Source of the DNA: Vibrio maritimus
Lineage (GTDB): Bacteria; Pseudomonadota; Gammaproteobacteria; Enterobacterales; Vibrionaceae
Reading direction: 5' to 3'
DNA length: 64,000 bases
Assembly: GCF_021441885.1 (NCBI RefSeq)
Contig: NZ_CP090439.1
Location: 1,364,001-1,428,000 of the forward strand
In this document: positions 52,908 through 61,390 of the stretch, piece after piece
Layout: each line of letters begins with the position of its first letter
How positions within the stretch are numbered: the stretch's first letter is position 1
Notes under the pieces: generated by a model
The model's database searches: none
What the model was told of the DNA's origin: nothing
What the model saw: the letters and a program-made list of their open reading frames with translations, nothing else
Made by a program: the position numbers and the translations under genes

Positions 52908-55900
52908 ATGGAACAATTACAAGCTAATCAAGCGTTTGAAGTGAACGGAAAATTTATCACTCTCAACGAAGAACGTTTTTACCAGATTTCTAATGTCGAT
53001 CAGATGGCACCGTTTTTTATCAGTGTTGTCTCTGCCAGTAACCATTGGTTGTTTATTTCATCAACAGGCAGCTTGTCCGCGGGGCGTATTCGTCCAGAGA
53101 ATGCACTTTTCCCGTATCGCTCTGTTGATCATATTCATGAAAATTCGGACAACACAGGCGCTAAAGCCGTTATTCGTGTGGCGACTAGCGATGGGGCACC
53201 TGCACTATGGGAACCTTTCAACCCGCACCATGACGGCTTGTATCAAGTGCAGCGCAACCTTTACAAAAATGCTGTCGGCGACAAGATCTTATTTGAAGAA
53301 CTAAACCACACCTTGGGCCTTCGCTATCAATACAGTTGGTCTACGTCGGATAAATTTGGTTTTGTGCGCGAAACACATGTGACGAACCTAGGTGATGAAC
53401 AGGTTCAATTTGAGATTATTGATGGTATTCAAAACCTACTTCCGTCTGGCGCGCCGCTTCAAGCGCTGCAAACACGCAGCGCACTGGTCGATGCTTATAA
53501 ATGGAATGAGCGAATCGATGATCTACCGATGGCAACCTACAGCATGTATGCCAAGCTTAGCGATCGTGCTGAACCAGCGGAATCTCTAAGAGCGACGACG
53601 GTATTCGGTATTGCAGAAAAAGCGCAGCAAATTTCTCTTAATGCCAAAGACGTTGCTAGGTTCCGTAAAGGGCAACCACTTGATGCCCAACCATTAACTC
53701 GCGGTGAACGTGGTGCCTTCCTTATCACTCAATCTCTAGTACTTGAGGCGGGTGAAACGGAATCTTGGCTGATGGTGGCTGATATCGATAAGTCCCATGC
53801 AGATGTTGCTGCATTGAAGAATCAGATGGTTTTAGACGATGAAATCGCGGTAACGGTTAAGCAAGATGTCCAAGCAAACCAAGATGAGCTGAAACAGCTT
53901 ATGGCGGGTGCAGACGCGTGGCAGTTAACCTCTTCGGAAGAGACTGCCGTTCATCACTACGCGAATGTGCTATTTAACAATATGCGTGGCGGCGTGTTTG
54001 TCTCTGGTTATAAGCTGGATGCGGATGATGTCCTCGCTACATTTACACGCATCAACAAAAGAGTCGTAGAGAAACATTCAGCACTGCTACGCACGCTTCC
54101 AGAAAACCTATCGCATCCGCAGTTAGTGTCGATGGCGAAAGAGACAGGTGATCAACAGCTTCTGCGTATGGCCTACGAATACTTGCCACTCACCTTTGGT
54201 CGTCGTCACGGTGACCCAAGCCGCCCATGGAACCATTTTGAAATCAAGGTGCGTGACGACGAGGGACAGCGTTTGTTGGCATACCAAGGTAACTGGCGTG
54301 ACATCTTCCAGAACTGGGAAGCGATGGCCTTGAGCTATCCAAACTTTATCGGTTCATTTGTCGCTAAGTTTGTAAATGCGTCGACGATCGATGGCTATAA
54401 CCCTTACCGCATTACCAAAGAAGGCGTGGATTGGGAGCTACTTGATTTGGATGATCCGTGGAGCAACATTGGCTACTGGGGTGACCACCAAATCATCTAT
54501 CTACTCAAGTTCCTAGAGCTTGCGGATAAGTATCAAAGCAATGACCTGATTGAATGGCTGAGTGAAGAAACCTACAGTTATGCGAATGTACCGTATGAAA
54601 TTGCGGGTGTTGAGCAGCTGTTTGCTAATCCGAAAGATACGGTTGCCTTTAATGAGCAAAAGCAAGCCGCGACGGAAGAGCTTACCGATTCACTAGGTAG
54701 CGACGGTCGATTGGTGATGGGCGAAAATGGCGATGTTTATCAAGTGAACCTACTTGAGAAGCTCCTTGTACCGCTGTTGTCTAAGCTAAGCAACTTCGTT
54801 ATTGATGGTGGTATTTGGCTTAACACGCAACGTCCAGAGTGGAATGATGCCAACAACGCTATTGTGGGTAACGGTCTTTCGATGGTGACGTTGTACTACA
54901 TGCGTCGCTATGTCACCTTTATGCAGAAGCTAATTTGCCGCGCTCCAATTAATGTTGCGCTATCGAGCGAAGTGGCAGTATGGCTAACCAAGACAAGTCA
55001 GGTATTGTCTGAAGCAGCAGCGTCGCTGCGAGTTGAGAAAATTACACCTCAGTCTCGTAAATCGCTGCTCACGAAATTGGCTAAAGTCGCTGAAGAGTAT
55101 CGTATGGGCGTTTATGCCAACGGTTTCTCAGGTAAATCGACGCTGGAGATGACAGAAGTTGAAGAGTTACTTCGCGTATCTAAGACTTTGCTTGACCACA
55201 CCATCCATAGCAACAAGCGCGATGATGGCCTGTACAATGCCTACAACATCCTTGATCTTCAAGGTGATGGTGCGAATGTCGAATATCTATATCCAATGCT
55301 GGAAGGGCAGGTTGCCATCCTAAGTGCGGGTATTCTGGATGCGACACAAGCGGTAGATTTGCTGACTAAGCTGTTTGATAGCGAGATGTTCCGTGAAGAT
55401 CAATTGAGCTTCATGCTGTACCCGGATCGTGATCTAACGGCATTTTTGAAGAAGAACCATATCACTAAGAACCTTGTTGATAATAGTGAGCTGCTTCAGG
55501 CGATGCTGGCGAATGACGATAAACGAATCGTTAATCAAGATATTGAGAACCGAGTTCATTTTAATGCTGATTTCGAGAACGCAGCGATTTTAGAGGCTCG
55601 TATTGCAACTGTTGCTGAGGATTACCCTCGCTTTGGTCGCAAAGAGTGGGCTGAAGTGTCTGATATCTATGAGCAAACCTTCAACCACAAAGCGTTTACA
55701 GGTCGCTCTGGTACTATGTTTGGTTATGAGGGCTTAGGTTGTATCTATTGGCACATGGTCTCTAAACTTCTACTTGCGGTTCAAGAGAACTACCAGCAAG
55801 CATGGGTAGAGCTAGGTAACAGTGACAAGACTAAGCAATTGGGTGAGTTCTACTACCGAGTGCGTGAAGGCATTGGCTTTAACAAAACACCAGAAGTGTA

Positions 55901-56360
55901 CGGTGCGTTCCCAACGGATCCATATTCGCATACGCCAAAACAAGCGGGTGCACAGCAGCCAGGTATGACTGGTCAGGTTAAAGAAGAGGTGATTACACGC
56001 TTTGGCGAGCTGGGTATTACCGTGACAGATGGAGAAATCCAGATTACGCCTAACTTATTGTCAGAAAACGAGTTTTTGACTGAACCTGTGGCATTTGAGT
56101 ACTTTGATTTGCAAGGTCAGGCGAATCGTATCGATGTGAATGTGGGGAGCCTAGCGTTTACGCTATGCCAGGTTCCGTTTGTATACACATTGAGTGAAGA
56201 ACAACATGACGTATCTTTGACTGTTGAGCTAACCAATGGGCCTACGATTGAAAAAGTATCGAACATGATTCCAGAGAATCTAAGTAAGCATATTTTTGAT
56301 CGCAGTGGTCAGGTGAAAGCTGTTTACGTGACGATTCCAGCAGAAAAACTGGTTATCTAG
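52908..56360 (+). CDS. Glycoside phosphorylase-like protein (GH94/GH149/GH161 type)
   Basis: 1150 residues with no signal peptide, so cytoplasmic. An N-terminal beta-sandwich part (FISVVSASNHWLFISSTGS, YQVQRNLYKNAVGDKILFEE) precedes an (alpha/alpha)6-type catalytic region (GDPSRPWNHFEIKV, YQGNWRDIFQNWEAMALSYP, NIGYWGDHQIIYLLKFLEL). Near the end is GRSGTMFGYEGLGCIYWHM, probably around the phosphate site. The length and these blocks fit the large beta-1,3-glucan phosphorylases (GH149, GH161) better than the ~800-residue cellobiose phosphorylases, but the exact family is my inference. Such enzymes release glucose 1-phosphate from imported oligosaccharides. ATG 52908 is chosen because the longer frame would overlap the operator. 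Confidence 0.7.
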   Translation: MEQLQANQAFEVNGKFITLNEERFYQISNVDQMAPFFISVVSASNHWLFISSTGSLSAGRIRPENALFPYRSVDHIHENSDNTGAKAVIRVATSDGAPALWEPFNPHHDGLYQVQRNLYKNAVGDKILFEELNHTLGLRYQYSWSTSDKFGFVRETHVTNLGDEQVQFEIIDGIQNLLPSGAPLQALQTRSALVDAYKWNERIDDLPMATYSMYAKLSDRAEPAESLRATTVFGIAEKAQQISLNAKDVARFRKGQPLDAQPLTRGERGAFLITQSLVLEAGETESWLMVADIDKSHADVAALKNQMVLDDEIAVTVKQDVQANQDELKQLMAGADAWQLTSSEETAVHHYANVLFNNMRGGVFVSGYKLDADDVLATFTRINKRVVEKHSALLRTLPENLSHPQLVSMAKETGDQQLLRMAYEYLPLTFGRRHGDPSRPWNHFEIKVRDDEGQRLLAYQGNWRDIFQNWEAMALSYPNFIGSFVAKFVNASTIDGYNPYRITKEGVDWELLDLDDPWSNIGYWGDHQIIYLLKFLELADKYQSNDLIEWLSEETYSYANVPYEIAGVEQLFANPKDTVAFNEQKQAATEELTDSLGSDGRLVMGENGDVYQVNLLEKLLVPLLSKLSNFVIDGGIWLNTQRPEWNDANNAIVGNGLSMVTLYYMRRYVTFMQKLICRAPINVALSSEVAVWLTKTSQVLSEAAASLRVEKITPQSRKSLLTKLAKVAEEYRMGVYANGFSGKSTLEMTEVEELLRVSKTLLDHTIHSNKRDDGLYNAYNILDLQGDGANVEYLYPMLEGQVAILSAGILDATQAVDLLTKLFDSEMFREDQLSFMLYPDRDLTAFLKKNHITKNLVDNSELLQAMLANDDKRIVNQDIENRVHFNADFENAAILEARIATVAEDYPRFGRKEWAEVSDIYEQTFNHKAFTGRSGTMFGYEGLGCIYWHMVSKLLLAVQENYQQAWVELGNSDKTKQLGEFYYRVREGIGFNKTPEVYGAFPTDPYSHTPKQAGAQQPGMTGQVKEEVITRFGELGITVTDGEIQITPNLLSENEFLTEPVAFEYFDLQGQANRIDVNVGSLAFTLCQVPFVYTLSEEQHDVSLTVELTNGPTIEKVSNMIPENLSKHIFDRSGQVKAVYVTIPAEKLVI

Positions 56361-56390
56361 CCACACATTAACTAGATATCAGGGCAAACA

Positions 56391-56427
56391 AAAAGGCAGG
56401 ACAATTTAGTTGTCCTGCCTTTTTTTA
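56391..56427 (+). terminator. Terminator after the phosphorylase gene
   Basis: AAAAAGGCAGGACAA pairs with TTGTCCTGCCTTTTT. The A run on the left makes it useful also for the convergent LacI gene. Confidence 0.92.
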
Positions 56428-56463
56428 TATTCTGAGCGTAATAAAGGTTTAACCTTTCGTCAT

Positions 56464-57468
56464 TTAAGCGAGGTTTTTCACCGACCCTCGGCTGATGATA
56501 GTCGGTTCGATAGGCTCGATGGGTTGCGAAGCACTACTTTTGCCTTTAACAATCGCCATTACTTTTTTAGCTGCCGCGGTAGCCATTTTTTGAATTGGGA
56601 AATCTACAGTTGTTAAACCTGGAGTCATGTGCTGACCAAAGGGTACGTTATCGAATCCGATAATTGAGATATCTTCACCAACGCGGAGTCCGCGTTCCAA
56701 ACATAACGTGTAGGCGGTCATCGCGATATTATCGTTCATACAGAAGATGGCGGTTAACGGGATATCTCGATCTAACAAACGACGAATGGCATCATGATTA
56801 CATTGATGGTCAAATCGGCCCTCGACAACAGCATTGGGATTGTAGTCGACACCGTAATGGCTCAATGCATTGCGATATCCTTGCAGACGGTCGCGACTAT
56901 CGACTTTACTTAGCTGACCACTGATACATCCAATTTGTGTATGACCTTTTTTAATCAGATACTCAGTGGCTAAAAACCCACCTTTTTCATTGTCGAGCCA
57001 TACACAGCGGTCAGCCATTTCAGGAATGTAGCGGTTGATAAGTACTGTCGCTTCATTTTGGCGCGAGATCTCAAGAAGTTCACTGTCCGATAGGGTATCG
57101 ACAGTCAACACCAGCCCATCCACTTTCTTTGAGCGAAGAAAACGAATTGATTCATGTTCTTCATCATACTCTTCGTGGCCGCTAGTAATAATCAGGTGAT
57201 AGTTTTCCGAGCGAACGACCTTTTCGACTTCGTGCATCATTGGCCCATAAAAGGGACCATCAAGCGTACCGACAAGCATACCAATACTGCAAGAGCGGTT
57301 TGAGGCGAGTGCCTGCGCAAACGTATTAGGTTGGTAACCTAATTCTTCCATTGCGGCATACACTTTTTGTTTGTTAGCTTCTTTAACCGAAGAGTGACCG
57401 TTCAGTGTCCTTGACACTGTTGCTTGCGAGACCTGAGCTAACTCAGCGACTTCTTTTATCGTAATCAA
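56464..57468 (-). CDS. LacI/GalR-family regulator of the beta-glucan regulon
   Basis: 334 residues. The LacI helix-turn-helix (MITIKEVAELAQVSQATVSR) and hinge helix (YQPNTFAQALAS) are followed by a sugar-binding sensor domain (SIGMLVGTLDGPFYGPMMHE, IFCMNDNIAMTAYTLCLERG, ISIIGFDNVPFGQHMTPGL). It sits between the phosphorylase gene and the porin gene, and seven LacI-type GAAAGCGCTTTC-like sites lie near transcription units of the region, so it is their likely binder. The ligand is probably an oligosaccharide or its breakdown product. Autoregulation via 57683 is possible. Confidence 0.93.
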   Translation of the reverse strand: MITIKEVAELAQVSQATVSRTLNGHSSVKEANKQKVYAAMEELGYQPNTFAQALASNRSCSIGMLVGTLDGPFYGPMMHEVEKVVRSENYHLIITSGHEEYDEEHESIRFLRSKKVDGLVLTVDTLSDSELLEISRQNEATVLINRYIPEMADRCVWLDNEKGGFLATEYLIKKGHTQIGCISGQLSKVDSRDRLQGYRNALSHYGVDYNPNAVVEGRFDHQCNHDAIRRLLDRDIPLTAIFCMNDNIAMTAYTLCLERGLRVGEDISIIGFDNVPFGQHMTPGLTTVDFPIQKMATAAAKKVMAIVKGKSSASQPIEPIEPTIISRGSVKNLA

Positions 57469-57682
57469 TTCGCGATCCTATCATTCAATCTTGTTGAAAT
57501 TATTGGAAATTTCTTCAATGACTTCCACTCACTATACTACAAAGCGCCCATCTGATGGTAATTCGAGTGTTGTAGACACGATCCACGACGGTGAACTGTG
57601 ATCTGGTTAGCGATTTGTAGTGCGGAAAGCATCATATCGGATTGTTTTCTCACATTTAGTGACTGACTCCACATTAGTAAAA

Positions 57683-57694
57683 GTAAGCGCTTTC
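57683..57694. promoter_or_regulatory. LacI-type operator, regulator side
   Basis: GTAAGCGCTTTC, 215 bases before the LacI-family start; equal to the inverse complement of the sites at 52872 and 57968. Confidence 0.75.
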
Positions 57695-57837
57695 TTTGTG
57701 GTGACGAGCCTCATGTTTTGTAGATACGTGCAATTTCGACCTATATACATAGGCTAGCTCTACAATTAATATAGTGATCAAGCAATGGGGAACAGAGTCA
57801 GTACAAGGCACTTTCTCTTAATTTTTTCCTTATTATT

Positions 57838-57849
57838 GAAAGCGCTTTC
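57838..57849. promoter_or_regulatory. LacI-type operator, porin side (1)
   Basis: GAAAGCGCTTTC, perfect palindrome, identical to 47145-47156 and followed by TTATTG as is the next site. Confidence 0.8.
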
Positions 57850-57967
57850 TTATTGGATTGAAAGGTTTTCTTAAGGACTTAAAGAACAAATCGAATCAGA
57901 GCCTTATTTGGTCTCGTGAAGTGGGTTGCGAGGAAAACGCTATGCCAATTTGTGCATAGTAAAATTT

Positions 57968-57979
57968 GAAAGCGCTTAC
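57968..57979. promoter_or_regulatory. LacI-type operator, porin side (2)
   Basis: GAAAGCGCTTAC, 130 bases after the previous site. The extended context TTGAAAGCGCTT is shared, and the spacing would allow looping between the two. Confidence 0.75.
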
Positions 57980-58245
57980 TTATTGTTGAAAAGGATTTTT
58001 GGTGAATTTATAAGCACATTGGCTTCGGGCTTGGTGCGTGATAACCATAAAAAATATCAGAATAACTAATTTGATTTCCGTCTTTTCTATAGGCGGAAAA
58101 GAAAACCGGAAGTGGAGTGAATTTGGAGGGGGTCTAGGTTCATTTTTCTTCTAACTCTCAGTGTGAATTAAATGAAAGCAGTGGTTGTCTTTGTTTATAC
58201 GCACTTAAAAAATGGAAAATTTATAATAAAATTCAGGAGTTGGTA

Positions 58246-59529
58246 ATGAAATTATCACAAGTGACTCTAGCCTGTTTAATGGCTGGATTAAGTGCTGCTA
58301 GTTCTAACGTGATCGCAAGTGAAAATACACAAGGTTTTGAGTTTCACGGTTATTTTCGTGCTGGTGCATTATATAGCAATAATGACGATTTTAAACGCTC
58401 TAAGTTCCCAGCGACAAAAGAAAAGCTTGGTCGTTTAGGTATTGAATCTGATAACCACTTTGAGCTCGCACTTCAGAAAAATTTCGATACTGCAGATGGT
58501 CAATCGGTGCGTATTAAAACCCGTGCAGGTGCAGATAATGCGCAATCAGAAGGTAAAAACCAACTGGGCACAAATGCTGATGCGGCGAACGGTAGTATTG
58601 GTTTAATCGAGACGTTTGTAGAGTTTGACGGCGTGACAGAAACAGGCACCATGTGGGGTGGTAAGCGTTTCTATGGTAAAGATAACTACATCTTTATGAC
58701 TGACTTCTTCTATACCGATATGTCAGGTACTGGTGTTGGTATTGAAGGTATTGAGCTTGGTGGAAATAAATGGGATTTCGCATACGTAGCGAGTGATAAT
58801 GCTGAGGGTGGTTACTGGGGACTTGATGATAATAACCCAATGCATGCTGTACACGTAGGCGTTAACTTTGGTTCTTTTGAACTGCATGCTATGGGTAAAT
58901 ATTTACCAGATAATTTTGTAGATGATGTTGAATATGCAGATTCTGGTTTTGAAGTTACCGGTATTTATCATTCTGATACTGTATTTGGCTTGTCTGAAAA
59001 GGGCTTTACTAAATATATTGCACAAGCAGGCCAAGGTTTAGGTTCAGGGCAGTTATTGGGTGGTACAATTACAACCTATAATGCATGGAAGCCAGGTTAC
59101 GGCGGTGCGATGGGTCCTGATAACATGAAGAAAATTGATTCTGGTGATGTATCGACTCGTGCACTTATTTGGGGTGGCTACTTCTTTGAGAATGGCGTAA
59201 GTATTTTCCACTCTATTCAAGGTCAATATAATGATCTCGAAAAACGTGGTAAAGACTCTTGGGCTTCTGCAATGATTCGACCAACTTTCCCAATTTCTAA
59301 AAACTGGTCTATCGCAACTGAAGCTGGCTACCAGTATGGCGATTGGTCTGATGAAAACGGCGTAGGCGGCAGTAACTATGACTACAAACTGACTATCGCA
59401 CCAACAGTGACTGTAGGTACTGGATTCGGCCCTGCACCAGAGATTCGTTTCCTAGCGACGTACCTAGATGGTTCTGACCGTGACAAAGCAGATTTGTTAG
59501 TAGGTATTCAAGCTGATATGTGGTGGTAA
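58246..59529 (+). CDS. LamB-like carbohydrate porin
   Basis: 427 residues with a signal peptide (MKLSQVTLACLMAGLSAASS, cut near residue 27). FEFHGYFRAGALYSNN opens the first strands, as in LamB/BglH-type porins. Later blocks are TMWGGKRFYGKDNYIFMTDF, FYTDMSGTGVGIEGIELG and a barrel ending in WW. These trimeric 18-strand barrels let oligosaccharides diffuse through the outer membrane. The operators upstream and the LacI neighbour point to beta-glucan oligosaccharides rather than maltodextrins. ATG 58246 has AGGAG six bases before it. Confidence 0.88.
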   Translation: MKLSQVTLACLMAGLSAASSNVIASENTQGFEFHGYFRAGALYSNNDDFKRSKFPATKEKLGRLGIESDNHFELALQKNFDTADGQSVRIKTRAGADNAQSEGKNQLGTNADAANGSIGLIETFVEFDGVTETGTMWGGKRFYGKDNYIFMTDFFYTDMSGTGVGIEGIELGGNKWDFAYVASDNAEGGYWGLDDNNPMHAVHVGVNFGSFELHAMGKYLPDNFVDDVEYADSGFEVTGIYHSDTVFGLSEKGFTKYIAQAGQGLGSGQLLGGTITTYNAWKPGYGGAMGPDNMKKIDSGDVSTRALIWGGYFFENGVSIFHSIQGQYNDLEKRGKDSWASAMIRPTFPISKNWSIATEAGYQYGDWSDENGVGGSNYDYKLTIAPTVTVGTGFGPAPEIRFLATYLDGSDRDKADLLVGIQADMWW

Positions 59530-59555
59530 CCCCAGCCACTGTCTTAGGAGAGGGG

Positions 59556-59597
59556 ACGGGTATGTGTATCATAGGGAGAGAGCATACCCGTATTTTT
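59556..59597 (+). terminator. First terminator after the porin gene
   Basis: ACGGGTATG at 59556-59564 pairs with CATACCCGT at 59583-59591, then ATTTTT. The loop is 18 bases. Confidence 0.75.
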
Positions 59598-59720
59598 CAC
59601 AATATTCATGATTCATATTGTGTTTATGTCTTTGATAATAAGTGCACTGGCTCTTGCGTAGCTTTTTGCATATTCAGGGCAGTTTTATCTTGCCACTCAG
59701 TTTGCTGAGTGGCTTTTTTT
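59598..59720 (+). ncRNA. Candidate 3'-UTR small RNA of the porin gene
   Basis: After the first terminator comes a 25-base hairpin (CACAATAT..ATATTGTG, 59598-59622), then about 70 unstructured bases, then a textbook terminator GCCACTCAG-TTTG-CTGAGTGGC with seven T (59692-59720). No open frame of note fills the space. Hairpin, single-stranded body and a terminator with a long U tail form the layout of Hfq-dependent small RNAs. It could be a processed read-through product or an independent RNA. Unproven. Confidence 0.4.
59692..59720 (+). terminator. Second terminator downstream of the porin gene
   Basis: Perfect GCCACTCAG/CTGAGTGGC stem, four-base loop, T7. Confidence 0.9.
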
Positions 59721-59752
59721 GTTTGAGTTCTAACTTTGTCTAATTGTTTCGT

Positions 59753-59764
59753 GAAAGCGTTTAC
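59753..59764. promoter_or_regulatory. LacI-type operator, MalM-like gene
   Basis: GAAAGCGTTTAC, two changes from the palindromic form, 63 bases before the MalM-like ATG. Confidence 0.55.
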
Positions 59765-59827
59765 TTTTTAGGTAAAATAATAGTCATTCTACAATGATGT
59801 GAATATAAGTAGTTAAGGAGTGTTGCT

Positions 59828-60715
59828 ATGATACGAAAGACGATTCTCGCCTTAGCGCTGGCAACCATAGCGGGTTGTGCTAGCCAAGTCCAAGACGCTA
59901 ATAATAGTAAAGATGAGGCAGGTATAGCAGCTTTAAACTCACAGCAAGGGTGTTGTGAATCTCTGGCCAATGTGAGTTTCGCTCCAGTGAGCAAACCAGG
60001 CGCTGTAGAGATCAATTTGTCTACTCAGTCTCCAAAAATTGAACTAAACAGCGGGCGCACTTTTGCCGAAGGTATTGAACTGCCGTCTGCGCTCGGTGAG
60101 ATCAAGTTAACGGTTTACTCTATTATCGACAAACAAGTTTTTGTACCGACAGTACTTGTGCTTGATGAGAAGTTTCAAGTTCTTGATGTTATTGGAGAAG
60201 ATATCATCAAACACAGGGAGAGCTCGATACTATACAAATCTGGCTATTTGGGTGAATACGCGATCCCAAATCGCTTTTCTAATGGTCAAAAGCCAGTTTA
60301 TCTCGCCGTTGTAACCACAAAAGACGCTTTGGCGACGAGTTCAGAGCCAATGCCTCCGAGTGAATTTGCCCTGCAATCAGGCTCTGTTTCGGCTAATGAC
60401 CCATATTACTCAAATCTTACTATTACGCATTCAGCGATTGGCAAAGTCACGTTAGAGCTGGACTATGAGCCTACTGGTTCACGTTCGGAAACAGAAGCAG
60501 AGAAGCAAACAAGGCAAGATGCGGTTGCTCAGCACTCGGAAGCAGTAACGACAGAAAAGCTCACGGCGACGCAAGAGCAGGCGTTTAATCAAGCGATTGA
60601 GCGAGCTGTTGAACAAGGTGAGTTTGAGAAAGCCCTGAGACTATCAAAAGAAGCGGAGAGCTTAGGCTCAAAGAGCGCTCAACAAGCGTTTGTTGACGCG
60701 ATGAAAAAGTACTAA
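59828..60715 (+). CDS. MalM-like lipoprotein
   Basis: 295 residues. The lipobox TIAGC places the lipid-bearing Cys at residue 18, unlike classical soluble MalM. The MalM-type beta domain follows: CCESLANVSFAPVS, then FAEGIELPSALGEIKLTVYS and FVPTVLVLDEKFQVLDVI. The last ~80 residues are helical and charged. MalM accompanies LamB in maltose operons with an unclear periplasmic role. Here it follows a LamB-like porin and has its own operator, suggesting an equivalent partner for beta-glucan uptake. Ribosome site AAGGAG precedes the ATG. Confidence 0.85.
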   Translation: MIRKTILALALATIAGCASQVQDANNSKDEAGIAALNSQQGCCESLANVSFAPVSKPGAVEINLSTQSPKIELNSGRTFAEGIELPSALGEIKLTVYSIIDKQVFVPTVLVLDEKFQVLDVIGEDIIKHRESSILYKSGYLGEYAIPNRFSNGQKPVYLAVVTTKDALATSSEPMPPSEFALQSGSVSANDPYYSNLTITHSAIGKVTLELDYEPTGSRSETEAEKQTRQDAVAQHSEAVTTEKLTATQEQAFNQAIERAVEQGEFEKALRLSKEAESLGSKSAQQAFVDAMKKY

Positions 60716-60740
60716 TGGGCGATCAGTAAGTGTTTTAAGC

Positions 60741-60773
60741 ATTCAGGGCAACGTATAATTTGTTGCCCTGAAT
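60741..60773 (+). terminator. Probable transcription-ending hairpin after the MalM-like gene
   Basis: ATTCAGGGCAAC pairs with GTTGCCCTGAAT. The stem is strong but there is no T run, so it may be a 3' stabiliser or a weak terminator. Confidence 0.5.
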
Positions 60774-60830
60774 CTATACTCTTCCGTTTGCAATCTTATC
60801 TCTTAATACACGACACCTTATCGAAGCAGA

Positions 60831-61022
60831 TTAATTGCTGGTGAGAGTAGGGCAAGGCGTATTGGTGTTAAGTGCATAAACCACCGTATCTGTCCCTGCT
60901 GCTTTGTATAAGCATACATTTGAACCACCCTGTCCGGTTGCTACGCCTGCTGGTTCCAATTGTTGCGCTGAAGCTGAAACTGCGAAACCAAACGTGAGCG
61001 CTGCAATGATTAGTGCTTTCAT
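60831..61022 (-). CDS. Small exported protein (63 residues)
   Basis: 63 residues. Signal peptide MKALIIAALTFGFAVSASA is followed by a ~44-residue mature chain with two Cys (NVCLYKAAGTD, NTPCPTL) that could form a disulfide in the periplasm. ATG 61022 is chosen because AAGGACT lies upstream and the signal peptide starts there. A perfect CRP site is 41 bases upstream. Family not recognised. Confidence 0.75.
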   Translation of the reverse strand: MKALIIAALTFGFAVSASAQQLEPAGVATGQGGSNVCLYKAAGTDTVVYALNTNTPCPTLTSN

Positions 61023-61390
61023 GACTAAGTCCTTTCGTTGAACTGAATGAATATGTACCAAATGTGATTTGAGTCACACTTGTTATCAGTAAGACTAGTT
61101 CGGTTTTTTCTATTTACAAGCTCGTTGTCGCCACTCTCGTTATCTTCAGATAACGATCTACGTATCGCGAGGTTGTGTTTAAAACGCATCTACTTTTGTA
61201 AATGACGACAATGTCAATAGATTGAAAGGCAGATTCTCGAGCAAAGCTGTGATCTTTGTTCAAATCGTGCTCTAGATATCAAAATTTGATTTTGGGCCTG
61301 GGGATTGGATAAGAATCACTGCAAAACCAATAAGTAGGGTTTAAACTCTAAGATTATTATATTCAACACGGTGCATTTTAAAGCAACTAT
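61023..61390. other. Intergenic region with CRP site
   Basis: 368 bases between the small exported protein and the GGDEF gene. Apart from the CRP site I see only AT-rich promoter-like sequence and the short repeat-like ATCTTCAGATAACGATCTACG region near 61141; no gene. Confidence 0.5.
61063..61078. promoter_or_regulatory. CRP-cAMP binding site
   Basis: TGTGATTTGAGTCACA matches the TGTGA-N6-TCACA consensus at all ten conserved positions and is extended by A/T flanks. It lies upstream of the small exported protein. Confidence 0.85.

Larger units (their letters stand above)
57469..58245. other. Long porin/regulator intergenic region
   Basis: 777 bases without a gene. It holds three LacI-type operators (57683, 57838, 57968) and an AT-rich stretch before the porin ribosome site. 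Depending on the promoter, the porin mRNA leader could be several hundred bases. Confidence 0.6.
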
